From: Paenarthrobacter aurescens
GTDB taxonomy: Bacteria; Actinomycetota; Actinomycetes; Actinomycetales; Micrococcaceae
Assembly (NCBI RefSeq): GCF_041549525.1
Contig: NZ_CP157456.1
Location: 1,426,001 to 1,490,000 of the forward strand
Length of the DNA stretch: 64,000 nt
Direction of reading: 5' to 3'
Shown: piece by piece, positions 29,110-38,578 of the stretch
Layout: the number at the start of each line of letters is the position of its first letter
Position numbering within the stretch: the stretch's first letter is position 1
Position numbers and translations under genes: made by a program
The notes under the pieces: model-generated
The model's input: only the letters and a program-made list of their open reading frames with translations
What the model was told of the DNA's origin: nothing
Databases searched by the model: none

Positions 29110-29622
29110 GTGCTTTCCACGATTACCGTCCGTCCCGCCCTGCCCGAAGACTACGACGCCGTTGCCCGCATTACGCAGGAGTCCTACGTCACCGCGGGGT
29201 ACTACGGCGACGCCGATCACCCGTACCTGAAGAAGCTTCAGGACGTGGCCGGACGCGCGGAACACGCAAAGATCCTGGTGGCGGAGCGCAACGGCGAGGT
29301 CATCGGCTCGGTAACGGCGGCACCGGCAGGTGGCGGTTTTTCCGACATCGGCCTCGAGGACGAGCTGGAACTCCGCACGCTTGTGGTGGATCCGGCAGTC
29401 CAGCGTTCGGGGGCAGGCCGTGCGTTGGTGCAGGCCGTCGTCGAACAAGCCAAGTCCATGGATGGGATCAACGCTGTTTCCCTGACCACGGGCGCCACGT
29501 GGGAAAGCGCCAACGCCCTCTATGCGCGCACCGGCTTTGACCGTGCACCTCACCGTGACTGGTTTGTTCCCGGCACCGACATAAAGCTGTTCGTTTACCG
29601 GCTGGACCTGCCGCAGTCATAA
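29110..29622 (+). CDS. GNAT family N-acetyltransferase
   Basis: 170 residues with the GNAT fold: TVRPALPEDYDAVARI at the start, the acetyl-CoA-binding segment LRTLVVDPAVQRSGAGRAL near residues 90-108, and the NALYARTGF motif close to the end. The acceptor substrate cannot be named. The GTG start at 29110 follows TACCAT (29098-29103) by only six bases and lacks a Shine-Dalgarno; since TACCAT fits the actinobacterial -10 pattern TANNNT, a leaderless mRNA is likely. The ridA-like gene follows after 57 bases. Confidence 0.9.
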   Translation: MLSTITVRPALPEDYDAVARITQESYVTAGYYGDADHPYLKKLQDVAGRAEHAKILVAERNGEVIGSVTAAPAGGGFSDIGLEDELELRTLVVDPAVQRSGAGRALVQAVVEQAKSMDGINAVSLTTGATWESANALYARTGFDRAPHRDWFVPGTDIKLFVYRLDLPQS

Positions 29623-29679
29623 AGTTTCCTTCGTAAACGCCGGTCAACGGACCGTGCGAACCGACAGGAAAGGCGCGGC

Positions 29680-30060
29680 ATGCGCAAGACATTCGGCACG
29701 GGCTCGGTCTGGGAGCAGACCCTGGGTTACTCCCGCGCAGTCCAGGTGGATAACACTCTCTTCATTTCGGCCACGGCTGCTTCCGGGGCTGAGGGCATAG
29801 TTGGCGATGATTTCTACTCGCAAACCAAGTACATCCTGGAGAAGCTCGGCACTGTTTTGGAGGACGCCGGCTTCTCTTACGAGGATGTTGTCCAGTCCAA
29901 GCTGTACCTGACGGACATCAGCAAATGGGAAGAAGCCGGCCGGGCCCACGGTGAGGTGTTCGGCGAGATCCGCCCCACGCTGGCCCTGGTGCACGTGCTG
30001 CCGTTCCTCGATCCCGAAATGCTCGTGGAGATTGAACTCGTGGCGCAAAAGTCCGCCTAA
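29680..30060 (+). CDS. RidA family protein (enamine/imine deaminase)
   Basis: 126 residues, the usual size for RidA/YjgF. These trimeric proteins hydrolyse reactive enamine or imine intermediates such as 2-aminoacrylate made by PLP enzymes. The conserved blocks are present: TLFISATAA, then YEDVVQSKLYLTDIS, then RPTLALVHVLPFLDPEMLVEIELVA. The Arg of RPTLALV aligns with the substrate-binding Arg of the family. The start has AGGAAAGG upstream. It is co-directional with the acetyltransferase gene and ends just before a bidirectional hairpin terminator. Confidence 0.93.
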   Translation: MRKTFGTGSVWEQTLGYSRAVQVDNTLFISATAASGAEGIVGDDFYSQTKYILEKLGTVLEDAGFSYEDVVQSKLYLTDISKWEEAGRAHGEVFGEIRPTLALVHVLPFLDPEMLVEIELVAQKSA

Positions 30061-30077
30061 ACACCCAACCAAGTGTC

Positions 30078-30113
30078 AGTTCAGGTCGTTTGGCGTTCAT
30101 AACGGCCTGAACT
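30078..30113. terminator. bidirectional hairpin terminator between convergent genes
   Basis: A 13-bp stem, AGTTCAGGTCGTT against AACGGCCTGAACT (one G-U type mismatch), with a 10-base loop, lies between the end of the ridA-like gene and the end of the convergent response regulator gene. There is no long T-run, which is common in high-GC actinobacteria. Confidence 0.75.
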
Positions 30114-30136
30114 GCTGCTCAGTCGGGACAGTCGGG

Positions 30137-30796
30137 TCAGCCGGGGATGCCGTAGCGGTGTTCCGGACGGCCGGTGGTTCCGTAGCGCAGTTGAATCTCG
30201 ACTGCGCCATCGTCCGCGAGCGAGGACAGGTACCTTTGCGCTGTGGCGCGGGAAACGCCAACCCTCTCAGCGACCTCGGCGGCTGAATACTGCTCGCCGG
30301 GAAGCAACGATTCCAGGACTGCAGCTTCCGTGGCTGAACGAGGTTTGGCTGACGGTGTGACGTCGCCTGGAATCAGGGAGCGTTTGGCGCGCTCAATGGT
30401 GACTTGGTCAACGGCTGTTTGTTGACCGAGGATGCGGCGATACCGCGCATAGGACCTCAGCTGTTGGGAGAGGGACTCGGCGGTGAAGGGCTTCAACATG
30501 TAGCCCAGGGCGCCGCGCCGCAAGGCAACTCTGATGGACTGGGCGTCCGAGGCGGCCGTCAGCATCACCGCGTCCACGTCCAACTGGCCCAGCAGGTCCA
30601 AGCCGGAGCCATCGGGCAAATAGACGTCCAACAGCACCAGATCCGGGCGAAGGCTGTGAATGGCCTGTAATGCCTGGGAGACGGAGCCCGCCGGCGCCAA
30701 GGCCATGAAACCGGCCACGGAATCCACATAAGCTGCGTGGAGCCTTGCCACGTGGAAGTCATCGTCCACAATCAAAACCCGCAAATCTTCAGCCAT
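30137..30796 (-). CDS. CitB/DcuR-type response regulator
   Basis: 219 residues. The N-terminal receiver domain starts LRVLIVDDDFHVARLH, with phospho-acceptor Asp in LVLLDVYLPDGSG and the conserved Lys in GYMLKPF. The C-terminal half carries a helix-turn-helix (YSAAEVAERVGVSRATAQRYL) of the DcuR/CitB type. The frame is open upstream, but ATG 30796 begins exactly at the receiver domain and overlaps the end of the kinase gene by eight bases, so it is the likely start. It probably activates the divergent CitMHS transporter gene in response to citrate or a C4-dicarboxylate. Confidence 0.93.
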   Translation of the reverse strand: MAEDLRVLIVDDDFHVARLHAAYVDSVAGFMALAPAGSVSQALQAIHSLRPDLVLLDVYLPDGSGLDLLGQLDVDAVMLTAASDAQSIRVALRRGALGYMLKPFTAESLSQQLRSYARYRRILGQQTAVDQVTIERAKRSLIPGDVTPSAKPRSATEAAVLESLLPGEQYSAAEVAERVGVSRATAQRYLSSLADDGAVEIQLRYGTTGRPEHRYGIPG

Positions 30797-32489
30797 TGCT
30801 GTCCTCCCGCACCGTCGAGTCGGTTTCCATGCTTGCGTGCTCTGCGGAATCCATGACCCCAGGGATGGTGGCCATGAACACTGCGCCCGGACCGCCCTTG
30901 GCTCCGGGCTCCAGGACCCGGACGTCACCGCCGCGTCGCCGCGCAAGCTGCCGCACCAGCGCCAACCCCAAACCTTGGCCAGCCCCCGGGCGTACCGGTT
31001 GATCCGACGTCGTAAATCCTTCGGCGAAGACCTCTTCCGGTTCCAGGCTCCCCAAACCGTCCCCTGAATCTCCCACCACAATATGCAAGGTCCCGCCGGT
31101 TTGGGTGGCATCGTCCAGCAGTTCAACCTCCACCCAGCGCTCCTCTGAGGAGCCGGCGACGGCGGCGCTCACCGCGTTGTCGATCAGGTTGCCGAGCACT
31201 GTGGTCACGTCCTGGGGATCGGCCACGTGACCACGGACCAGTGTTTCGGGCCCGATGCGGAGGGCCACACCACGCTCTGATGCCTCCACGCCTTTGGCAC
31301 CGATGAACGCCTGAAGGTAGGTGTCCTGGAGCAACTGAGCCTGTTCCAAAGGGAACTTCAAAGGCCCCGTGGCCGAGATCCTGGCCAGGTACTCTTTGGC
31401 GGCGTTGTGCTGGCCTATGCTCATGAACCCGGCGATGGTGTGGAGTTGGTTGGCGAACTCGTGGCGTTGGGCACGGAGGGCAGCGGACATGGTCCCCACG
31501 GCGTCGAGTTGGCGGGTAAGTTGCTGCAATTCCGTGCGGTCCCGCAACATGACCACCCAGCCCAGGTCCTCTTGCCGGTGCCAGGCTTTGCGCGCGCTGG
31601 CCACCAGAACACGGCCGCCGGCCACTATTTCAACGGCTTCGGCATCACGGGCGGCCGGCCGGGTGAGCTGTTTGAGCTGTTCGGGGACGGGCGCTGATGC
31701 CCAGTCCTGACCAGTGGCGTCCGGCATGTCCAGGAGTCGCGCGGCGGCGGCGTTGAATACCGAGATGCGCCCGTCCGCGGCGATGCCGATCACGCCATCA
31801 TCCACTCCTTGGAGCACTGCAACCTGGTCGTGGACCAAGGTGCTGATTTCTTCCGGTTCCAAACCCAGGGTGAGCCGCTGCAGCCTGCGCCGGAGCAGGA
31901 AGGAGGCCAGGGCGCCTGCAAGGAGCGCGCCGCCAGCGGTGAGCGCAATGGGCACAATGTCCCGGGCCAGGCTGTTGCTTAGCGACTCAATGGAATAGCC
32001 AACGCTGACTTCGCCCACAATGCCTCCTGCGCCCTCCGGCGCGTACACCGGCACCTTTGCCCCCGCTGATGGGCCCAGCGTTCCTGTATTCCGGGTAGTA
32101 ATTTCCTGCCCGCCCAAGGCAACGGAAGGGTCCGTGCTGACGCGTTCACCGAGTCGGGCGGTTTCCGGATGTGCCAGCCTCAGCCCGGTTTCGTCCGTGA
32201 TGACCACGAACAAGGCACCGGTCCGGGCCCTGATAGCTTCGGCCGCAGCTTGGAGCTCACCGGCAGCCAGAACGTCCGGTGGAGGTGTTCCTTCTTCTTT
32301 GCTGATGGTTTGGACACCGGATCTGATATCAGGATCAGCGGCCACTGTCCTGGCAAGGGTGAGTGCCTGGTTCTCAGCCTCGGTACCGATCCGTTCGTAC
32401 ACCAGCCAGGCGTGGACTGTGCCACTGAGCAGGACCACCAGCAGAACCACCCCCAGCTGGAGGAGGAGGGTTTGGGTGGAGAAACGCAT
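30789..32489 (-). CDS. DcuS/CitA-type sensor histidine kinase
   Basis: 566 residues. An N-terminal transmembrane helix (about 7-28) and a second one (about 175-200) enclose an extracytoplasmic sensor domain like the citrate/fumarate-binding domain of CitA/DcuS. A cytoplasmic PAS domain follows (VDDGVIGIAADGRISVFN), then the SpoOB-type phospho-acceptor helix LRAQRHEFANQLHTI and an HATPase with NLIDNAVSAA and GDSGDGLG. I chose ATG 32489, which begins MRFSTQTLLLQL, rather than the further upstream ATG 32531, because the membrane segment starts there; no strong Shine-Dalgarno decides it. It forms an operon with the regulator gene and diverges from the citrate transporter gene. Confidence 0.92.
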   Translation of the reverse strand: MRFSTQTLLLQLGVVLLVVLLSGTVHAWLVYERIGTEAENQALTLARTVAADPDIRSGVQTISKEEGTPPPDVLAAGELQAAAEAIRARTGALFVVITDETGLRLAHPETARLGERVSTDPSVALGGQEITTRNTGTLGPSAGAKVPVYAPEGAGGIVGEVSVGYSIESLSNSLARDIVPIALTAGGALLAGALASFLLRRRLQRLTLGLEPEEISTLVHDQVAVLQGVDDGVIGIAADGRISVFNAAAARLLDMPDATGQDWASAPVPEQLKQLTRPAARDAEAVEIVAGGRVLVASARKAWHRQEDLGWVVMLRDRTELQQLTRQLDAVGTMSAALRAQRHEFANQLHTIAGFMSIGQHNAAKEYLARISATGPLKFPLEQAQLLQDTYLQAFIGAKGVEASERGVALRIGPETLVRGHVADPQDVTTVLGNLIDNAVSAAVAGSSEERWVEVELLDDATQTGGTLHIVVGDSGDGLGSLEPEEVFAEGFTTSDQPVRPGAGQGLGLALVRQLARRRGGDVRVLEPGAKGGPGAVFMATIPGVMDSAEHASMETDSTVREDSNG

Positions 32490-32645
32490 GATCCATTGAA
32501 TCACTGAGCACAATGCGCAAAACGTTCGCAACGAGCAGTATTCCCAACAAATCCACGAAACCCCCGCCCGTGACGGGCGCCACCATATCGTCTGTAGTGC
32601 GCATCACACCGACGTGGCGCCATTCACAGTAGTAAGGAGCCGGCC

Positions 32646-34154
32646 GTGCTGGTTTTGCTTGGATTCGCAATGATTGCGGTATTCATGGTCCTGATCATGA
32701 CCAAAAAATTGACGCCTGTCCTGGCGCTGATCATCGTTCCCACCGTCTTTGGCCTGTTTGCCGGGGCGGGCCTGGGCATTGGCGACATGGTGATGGACTC
32801 AATGAAGTTCATGACATCCACGGCCGCGCTCCTCATGTTCGCCATCATCTACTTCGGCCTGATGATCGACGTCGGACTCTTTGACCCCCTGGTGAAGTTC
32901 ATCCTCCGCAAGCTCGGCAACGACCCCGCCAAGGTAGTCCTCGGCACGGCAATCCTTGCAGCGGCCGTTTCCCTGGATGGCGACGGCTCTACCACGTTCA
33001 TCCTCACCACGGCCGCCATGCTCCCGGTCTACCTGCGCCTGAAAATGAGCCCCGTGGTCCTCACCTGCGTGGCAGGCCTGGCCAACGGCACCATGAACAT
33101 CCTGCCGTGGGGCGGACCCACAGCCCGTGCAGCCACCGCGCTGAACCTCGATGTCAACGACGTCTTCGTGCCCATGGTTCCCTCGCTCATCGTCGGCCTG
33201 ATCGTGGTCATGGTCTTCGCTTGGTTGCTCGGCCTGCAGGAACGCAACCGCCTCCGCACCACCGCACCGGAAATCTGGGGCGAGGTTGCGGACCCTTCAG
33301 AGGCGTTCGACGGCGGTACGGGCCGCGACGGTTCGGTTGCCGCCGGTTCGGATTCAGGTTCAGGCTTTGGCGCAGGCCGTTTCAGCTTCGGCCGCAACGG
33401 TTCAGGTTCAACTGCAGGCAAGCCGGTCACCGGGGGAGGATCCGGCGTCGCGGTTCTCGAAGACCCGGCCACGCTGGTTGACGATCATGACACCGCCATG
33501 GCGGACACCGCACTGGACCCCAACCGCTCCACACTGCGTCCCAAGCTGTTCTGGTTCAACCTCGGCCTGACAGTCGCTGTCATGGTTGTCCTGGTGGCCA
33601 ACATCGTTCCGCTGCCGTTCGTCTTCATGGTGGGCTCCGCGATCGCCCTGCTGGTGAACTTCCCCAAGGTCAAGGACCAGGGCGCTCAGCTGATCGCCCA
33701 CGCACCGTCCATCGTCGCCGTCGTCAGCATGGTCATGGCCGCCGCAGTCCTCACCGGCGTCCTCAACGGCACGGGCATGGTCAAAGCAATGTCAGAGTGG
33801 CTCGTCCAGATCATTCCGGCAGACATGGGCCCCTTCATGGCCATCATCACCGGTCTGCTGAGCATCCCCATGACCTTCTTCATGAGCAACGACGCCTTCT
33901 ACTTCGGCGTGCTGCCGGTTCTCTCCGAAACCGCCGCGCACTATGGCGTGGATGCCGTGGATATGGCCCGCGCCTCCATCACCGGGCAGCCGTTCCACCT
34001 GCAAAGCCCCCTGGTCCCCGCCATCCTGCTGTTGGTCTCCCTGGCCAAGGTAGACCTGGGCGATCACCACAAGAAGGTCCTCTGGCGCACGGCAGTGATC
34101 TCGGTGGTCATGCTGGCAGTAGGTGTCCTGACCGGAGCCATCGGCATCGGCTAA
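32646..34154 (+). CDS. CitMHS-family citrate/metal-citrate transporter
   Basis: 502 residues, about twelve hydrophobic segments. Family features include KKLTPVLALIIVPTVFGL, DGDGSTTFILTTAAMLPVY (near 115-133), LPWGGPTARAATAL and, in the second half, MSNDAFYFGVLPVL. CitM/CitH members import citrate complexed with Mg or Ca in symport with protons. A ~45-residue Gly/Ser-rich insert (about nt 33315-33465) lies in the central cytoplasmic loop. The start is GTG 32646 with AAGGAG upstream. The gene is divergent from the citrate-type two-component system, which most likely controls it. Confidence 0.93.
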   Translation: MLVLLGFAMIAVFMVLIMTKKLTPVLALIIVPTVFGLFAGAGLGIGDMVMDSMKFMTSTAALLMFAIIYFGLMIDVGLFDPLVKFILRKLGNDPAKVVLGTAILAAAVSLDGDGSTTFILTTAAMLPVYLRLKMSPVVLTCVAGLANGTMNILPWGGPTARAATALNLDVNDVFVPMVPSLIVGLIVVMVFAWLLGLQERNRLRTTAPEIWGEVADPSEAFDGGTGRDGSVAAGSDSGSGFGAGRFSFGRNGSGSTAGKPVTGGGSGVAVLEDPATLVDDHDTAMADTALDPNRSTLRPKLFWFNLGLTVAVMVVLVANIVPLPFVFMVGSAIALLVNFPKVKDQGAQLIAHAPSIVAVVSMVMAAAVLTGVLNGTGMVKAMSEWLVQIIPADMGPFMAIITGLLSIPMTFFMSNDAFYFGVLPVLSETAAHYGVDAVDMARASITGQPFHLQSPLVPAILLLVSLAKVDLGDHHKKVLWRTAVISVVMLAVGVLTGAIGIG

Positions 34155-34190
34155 CCCGCGGGGCCGCGCCACAACCCGAGTGCCCGTGGG

Positions 34191-34272
34191 CGCGAATCGG
34201 GCCAGACATCCTCCGCTTGCTCGCTCGTTCCTCGCTTAGACGCAAGCTTCCGGATGCCTGGCCCGATTCGCG
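34191..34272. repeat. long imperfect palindrome downstream of the citrate transporter gene
   Basis: Arms at 34191-34211 and 34252-34272 pair over 21 bases with one mismatch, and an inner pair GCTTGC (34215-34220) with GCAAGC (34242-34247) extends the hairpin. The transcript could fold into a structure of about 80 bases. It lies in the 402-base gap between the transporter gene and gatC. Confidence 0.7.
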
Positions 34273-34353
34273 TCGAGGGCCCACCGGCCGCTTCGGGTCG
34301 GCACCCAGATAGACGCCGCAAGTCCTCCCAGCCCCTAACCCAACAAAACAAAC

Positions 34354-34390
34354 GAGACAGCAAAGTGCGAATGGTCCGCTTTGCTGTCTC
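34354..34390. terminator. hairpin terminator between citrate transporter gene and gatC
   Basis: A perfect 12-bp stem, GAGACAGCAAAG (34354-34365) with CTTTGCTGTCTC (34379-34390), 13-base loop, followed by GCTGTTGTT and preceded by an A-rich run, so it could act on both strands. It separates the transporter unit from gatCAB. Confidence 0.8.
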
Positions 34391-34513
34391 GCTGTTGTTA
34401 AGGGCCCGAAGTGGGGTGGGAGGCGACCAAAAGGATCGTCTGCGGGCAGCCGCCGAAGGCGAGCACTTTCCACATAGCTCACCCCGGCCGTCCGTGGGCA
34501 CACCCAACCCAAG

Positions 34514-34519
34514 TAGACT
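34514..34519 (+). promoter_or_regulatory. candidate -10 box of the gatCAB promoter
   Basis: TAGACT fits the actinobacterial -10 pattern TANNNT and lies 37 bases before gatC, downstream of the hairpin terminator. No convincing -35 box is seen at the usual spacing. Confidence 0.4.
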
Positions 34520-34556
34520 GGTTCGGAAAACCATTTGAACTTTGCAGGGGAGATCC

Positions 34557-34853
34557 ATGGCTGCGATCAACCGTGACGACGTCGCGCATCTTGCGCGTCT
34601 GGCTCACATTGAAATGAGTGCCGAAGAACTGGACAGGATGGCTGTTGAGCTTGCTGTCATTGTGGATTCGGTGAAGAGCGTGAGTGAAGCTGCGGGGGAG
34701 GACGTCCCGGCGACGTCACACCCGATTCCGTTGACCAACGTGTTCCGTGAGGACGTTGTGGGCCACACGTTCACAGCCGAGCAGGCGCTGTCCGGCGCCC
34801 CGGATGCTTTCGAGAACCGTTTCAAGGTCCCGGCAATTTTGGATGAGGACTAA
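34557..34853 (+). CDS. gatC: Asp-tRNA(Asn)/Glu-tRNA(Gln) amidotransferase subunit C
   Basis: 98 residues. Starts [19 protein letters not shown], the typical GatC opening, and ends in the conserved EDVVGHTF...[10 protein letters not shown] segment. GatC is the small subunit that wraps and stabilises GatA with GatB. The ATG at 34557 has GCAGGGGAG upstream; an in-frame start five codons earlier is possible but has no such site. It is the first gene of gatCAB, five bases before gatA. Confidence 0.97.
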   Translation: MAAINRDDVAHLARLAHIEMSAEELDRMAVELAVIVDSVKSVSEAAGEDVPATSHPIPLTNVFREDVVGHTFTAEQALSGAPDAFENRFKVPAILDED

Positions 34854-34858
34854 TTACT

Positions 34859-36436
34859 ATGACTGAGCTGAAAAACGAACTCATCCGCCACTCCGCTGCC
34901 GATCTCGCTGCGAAGCTGGCTGCCCGCGAGGTGACCGCCGTCGAGGTGACGCAGGCGCACCTTGACCGGATCGCCCTTGTTGATGGCGGAGCCGATGGTA
35001 TCCACGCATTTTTGCACGTCAACAGCGAAGAAGCCTTGGCTGTTGCAGCCGAGGTTGACGCTGCACGCGCCGCCGGCGGTTCCGCTGCTGAGGAACTGCA
35101 TGCCCTCGCCGGTGTGCCCATCGCCGTCAAGGACCTTATTGTCACCATCGGCCAGCCCACCACCGCTGGTTCGAAGATCCTTGAGGGCTGGCACAGCCCG
35201 TACGACGCCACCGTGGTGAAGAAGCTGCGTGCGGCGAAGATGCCCATCCTGGGTAAGACCAACCTGGACGAATTCGCCATGGGTTCCTCCACCGAGCACT
35301 CGGCCTACGGACCTACCCGCAACCCGTGGGACCTGGACCGTATTCCCGGCGGTTCGGGCGGTGGCTCCGCTGCCGCCGTCGCCGCTTTCGAAGCACCGCT
35401 GGCACTGGGCACGGACACCGGTGGTTCCATCCGCCAGCCGGGTGCCGTCACCGGAACCGTTGGCGTGAAACCGACCTATGGTGCTGTTTCGCGCTACGGC
35501 GCCATTGCCATGGCGTCCTCGCTGGATCAGATCGGGCCGGTTTCCCGTACCGTGCTGGACTCGGCGCTGCTGCAGGAAGTCATCGGCGGGCACGATCCCT
35601 TTGACTCCACGTCACTGACGGATCCCTTCAATGATCTTGTTGCCGCCGCCCGCGTGGGCAATGTGGCCGGCATGAAGATCGGCATCGTGAAGGAACTTCA
35701 CGGCGAGGGCTACCAGGCCGGCGTCGAGAACCGTTTCAACGAGTCATTGCAGCTGCTCAAGGATGCCGGCGCTGAAATCGTTGAGGTTTCCTGCCCCAAC
35801 CTGAAGTACGCCCTGGGCGCCTACTACCTGATCATGCCGTCTGAGGTCTCCAGCAATTTGGCAAAGTTCGACGGCGTCCGCTTCGGTATGCGCGTGCTGC
35901 CCAAGGATGGCCCCATGACCATTGAGCGTGTCATGGGTGCTACCCGTGCCGCCGGGTTCGGCGACGAAGTGAAGCGACGCATCATCCTGGGCACGTACGC
36001 CTTGAGCGCTGGCTACTATGACGCCTACTACGGCTCGGCGCAGAAGGTCCGTACGCTGATCCAGCGTGACTTTGACGCCGCATTTGCCAAGGCTGACGTC
36101 CTTATTTCGCCCACCGCTCCCACCACGGCGTTCAAGCTGGGGGAGAAGCTGGACGATCCCCTGGCGATGTACCTGAACGACGTCGCCACCATCCCCGCCA
36201 ACCTTGCCGGCATCCCGGGCCTGTCCCTGCCCGGCGGGCTGGCTGACGAGGACGGTCTGCCTGTTGGCATCCAGCTGCTGGCTCCGGCCCGCCAGGATGC
36301 CCGCCTCTACCGCGTTGGCGCAGTCCTCGAATCCATGCTTGAAGAGAAATGGGGCGGCCCGATTCTTGCGCAGGCGCCTGATCTGAAAAATGCTGTCCTT
36401 GGTGCAGTATCCAACACCGCCGGAGGTTCCAACTAA
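34859..36436 (+). CDS. gatA: Asp-tRNA(Asn)/Glu-tRNA(Gln) amidotransferase subunit A
   Basis: 525 residues. Glutaminase subunit of the transamidosome, of the amidase-signature family. The Ser-rich signature is visible as [17 protein letters not shown] followed by [12 protein letters not shown], supplying the Ser-cis-Ser part of the Ser-cisSer-Lys triad; the catalytic Lys lies earlier in VPIAVKDLI. It releases ammonia from glutamine, which passes to GatB. The stop overlaps the gatB start by one base (TAATG). Confidence 0.98.
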   Translation: MTELKNELIRHSAADLAAKLAAREVTAVEVTQAHLDRIALVDGGADGIHAFLHVNSEEALAVAAEVDAARAAGGSAAEELHALAGVPIAVKDLIVTIGQPTTAGSKILEGWHSPYDATVVKKLRAAKMPILGKTNLDEFAMGSSTEHSAYGPTRNPWDLDRIPGGSGGGSAAAVAAFEAPLALGTDTGGSIRQPGAVTGTVGVKPTYGAVSRYGAIAMASSLDQIGPVSRTVLDSALLQEVIGGHDPFDSTSLTDPFNDLVAAARVGNVAGMKIGIVKELHGEGYQAGVENRFNESLQLLKDAGAEIVEVSCPNLKYALGAYYLIMPSEVSSNLAKFDGVRFGMRVLPKDGPMTIERVMGATRAAGFGDEVKRRIILGTYALSAGYYDAYYGSAQKVRTLIQRDFDAAFAKADVLISPTAPTTAFKLGEKLDDPLAMYLNDVATIPANLAGIPGLSLPGGLADEDGLPVGIQLLAPARQDARLYRVGAVLESMLEEKWGGPILAQAPDLKNAVLGAVSNTAGGSN

Positions 36437-37944
36437 TGTCCGTCGATGCAACCCTGAGCTTCGAAGAAGCCATGGAGAAGTACGATCCTGTTCTGGGTTT
36501 CGAGGTCCACGTGGAGCTCAATACCAAGACCAAGATGTTCTCCTCCGCGCCGAACGTTTTCGGCGACGAGCCCAACACCAACGTCAACGAGGTTGACCTT
36601 GGCATGCCCGGCGTCCTGCCCGTGGTGAACAAGACTGCGGTGGAGTCTTCCATCAAGATCGGCCTTGCCCTGAACTGCAAGATTGCCGAGTCCTGCCGGT
36701 TCGCCCGGAAGAACTACTTCTACCCGGATACCCCCAAGAACTTCCAGACCTCCCAGTACGACGAGCCGATCGCCTACGACGGTTACCTCGACATTGAATT
36801 GGAGGACGGCACGGTGTTCCGCGTGGAGATTGAGCGCGCCCACATGGAAGAGGACGCCGGCAAACTGACCCACATGGGTGGCGCCGCGGGCCGCATCCAG
36901 GGTGCCGACTACTCGTTGGTGGACTACAACCGTTCCGGCGTTCCGCTGGTGGAAATTGTCACCAAGCCCATTGAGGGTGCCGGTAGCCGCGCACCGGAAC
37001 TGGCCAAGGCCTACGTTGCTGCAGTGCGCGAAATCGTGAAAAACCTTGGTGTTTCGGATGCCAAGATGGAGCGCGGTAACGTCCGGTGCGACGCCAACGT
37101 TTCCTTGCGCCCGCACGGCCGGGAAAGGTTCGGAATCCGTTCGGAGACCAAGAATGTGAACTCGCTTCGGGCAGTAGAGCACGCCGTCCGTTACGAAATC
37201 CAGCGCCATGCTGCTGTCCTTGAGTCCGGCGAGCCGGTCATCCAGGAGACGCGTCACTGGCATGAGGACACACGCTCGACGACGTCGGGCCGGCCCAAGT
37301 CCGACGCCGACGATTACCGCTACTTCCCGGAGCCGGACTTGGTTCCCGTCGTCGCCTCCCGTGAGTGGGTGGAGGAACTCCGCGCCACCCTTCCCGAACC
37401 GCCGGCCGAACGCCGCAAGCGCCTCAAGGAAGCTTGGGGATACTCGGATCTGGAATTCCGCGATGTAGTGAACGCTGGCGTCATGGACTCCATCGAGGAA
37501 ACCATCGCAGCTGGTGCATCTGCAGATGTTGCCCGCAAGTGGTGGATGGGCGAGATCGTGGGCCGTGCCAAGGTTGCCGACGTCGATCCTTCCGAACTCG
37601 GCGTTACACCGCAGGTCATCGTCGAGCTGAACAAGCTGGTTGAAGACGGCAAGATCAACAACAAGATGGCAACCCAGGTCCTGGACGGCGTGCTCGCCGG
37701 CGAAGGTACTCCGGCTGAAATCGTTGAGAAGCGCGGCCTCGCGGTTGTTTCCGACGACGGTCCGCTCCTCGAAGCGATCGACGCCGCACTGGCAGCACAG
37801 CCGGATGTCGCGGAGAAGATCCGTGGCGGCAAGGTTCAGGCTATTGGCGCGATTGTTGGCGGCGTCATGAAGGCCACCCGTGGCCAGGCAGACGCAGGAC
37901 GTGTCCGCGAGCTCATTCTGGAGAAGCTCGGAGTCCAGGGCTAA
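36436..37944 (+). CDS. gatB: Asp-tRNA(Asn)/Glu-tRNA(Gln) amidotransferase subunit B
   Basis: 502 residues. Kinase-like subunit that activates and amidates misacylated tRNA. The signature [17 protein letters not shown], the zinc/ATP region, the [16 protein letters not shown] block, [10 protein letters not shown] and the C-terminal YqeY-like helical domain are all present. Together with GatC and GatA it allows Gln-tRNA (and often Asn-tRNA) synthesis without a dedicated GlnRS. The gene is followed directly by a hairpin terminator. Confidence 0.98.
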   Translation: MSVDATLSFEEAMEKYDPVLGFEVHVELNTKTKMFSSAPNVFGDEPNTNVNEVDLGMPGVLPVVNKTAVESSIKIGLALNCKIAESCRFARKNYFYPDTPKNFQTSQYDEPIAYDGYLDIELEDGTVFRVEIERAHMEEDAGKLTHMGGAAGRIQGADYSLVDYNRSGVPLVEIVTKPIEGAGSRAPELAKAYVAAVREIVKNLGVSDAKMERGNVRCDANVSLRPHGRERFGIRSETKNVNSLRAVEHAVRYEIQRHAAVLESGEPVIQETRHWHEDTRSTTSGRPKSDADDYRYFPEPDLVPVVASREWVEELRATLPEPPAERRKRLKEAWGYSDLEFRDVVNAGVMDSIEETIAAGASADVARKWWMGEIVGRAKVADVDPSELGVTPQVIVELNKLVEDGKINNKMATQVLDGVLAGEGTPAEIVEKRGLAVVSDDGPLLEAIDAALAAQPDVAEKIRGGKVQAIGAIVGGVMKATRGQADAGRVRELILEKLGVQG

Positions 37945-37964
37945 ACGCCAATTTCTTTCCCCTC

Positions 37965-37998
37965 AAAGTAGGTCGCAGTTATTACTGCGGCCTACTTT
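37965..37998 (+). terminator. hairpin terminator after gatB
   Basis: A 14-bp stem, AAAGTAGGTCGCAG (37965-37978) with CTGCGGCCTACTTT (37985-37998), one mismatch, 6-base loop TTATTA. It starts 20 bases after the gatB stop and ends 22 bases before the next gene. Confidence 0.85.
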
Positions 37999-38020
37999 GC
38001 TTTGGGCGCACAATGGATGC

Positions 38021-38578
38021 ATGGCCACTCTCAAACCAAGCCTTCGCCAGGGCCTTCTGGCCGCTGCGATCGCCGTCGCACTGACCGGTGGCGGTGCCGC
38101 CGCTGTATGGGCGGGCACCCAACCCAGCCCTTCGCCGTCGAGCGCTTCCGCATCGCCCAGCCCGTCGGCGTCCGCCAAAGCAAAGTCCGCCGATGGCCGC
38201 GGGCAGGCGATTCACGGTGAGCACGTCGTGAAGCAGCAAGACGGGAGCTACCGGACTGTCCTTACGCAAACCGGAACCCTTGAGGCCGTCAGCGAAACCG
38301 AGATAACCGTGAAGAGCGAAGACGGCTTTACCCAGGGCTATGCGATCAATGCAGAGACCAGCATCGCGAAAGTCCCTGCCAACCTCTCGGAGCTCCGGAA
38401 CGGCAAAGGCAAGCCGTCATTGCCGTCGGCCACGGCTGATGATCTCAAGGCGGGCGACACAGTGCGGGTCAGTGGCACCAAGAACGGCGACACCGTGACG
38501 GCCACGAAGGTTGTGTCCGGGGAACTGCCCGCCGGGGTCAAAGGGCATGGGCATAAGCGTGGGCCCGGCCCTCAGTAA
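38021..38578 (+). CDS. small secreted protein with a DUF5666-like beta domain
   Basis: 185 residues. A signal peptide or membrane anchor (about 12-32, GLLAAAIAVALTGGGAAAVWAG) is followed by a Pro/Ser/Ala-rich stretch and a ~95-residue beta domain (TGTLEAVSETEITVKSEDG ... DDLKAGDTVRVSG) similar in pattern to DUF5666/OB-like secreted domains. The tail is rich in Gly, His and Lys. I chose ATG 38021 because it begins the basic n-region of the signal sequence; the longer open frame overlaps gatB and its terminator. Its stop codon lies in the first copy of an 18-bp tandem repeat. Function unknown. Confidence 0.78.
   Translation: MATLKPSLRQGLLAAAIAVALTGGGAAAVWAGTQPSPSPSSASASPSPSASAKAKSADGRGQAIHGEHVVKQQDGSYRTVLTQTGTLEAVSETEITVKSEDGFTQGYAINAETSIAKVPANLSELRNGKGKPSLPSATADDLKAGDTVRVSGTKNGDTVTATKVVSGELPAGVKGHGHKRGPGPQ

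Noticed and set aside
28924..29553. 209-codon minus-strand frame across the acetyltransferase gene and the gap
   Set aside because: It is antisense to a recognised GNAT gene; only its short 3' end is of interest as a possible leader peptide.
34155..34556. tRNA or other known RNA gene in the gap before gatC
   Set aside because: No tRNA cloverleaf or TTCGA arm was found; the region is explained by a long palindrome and a terminator.
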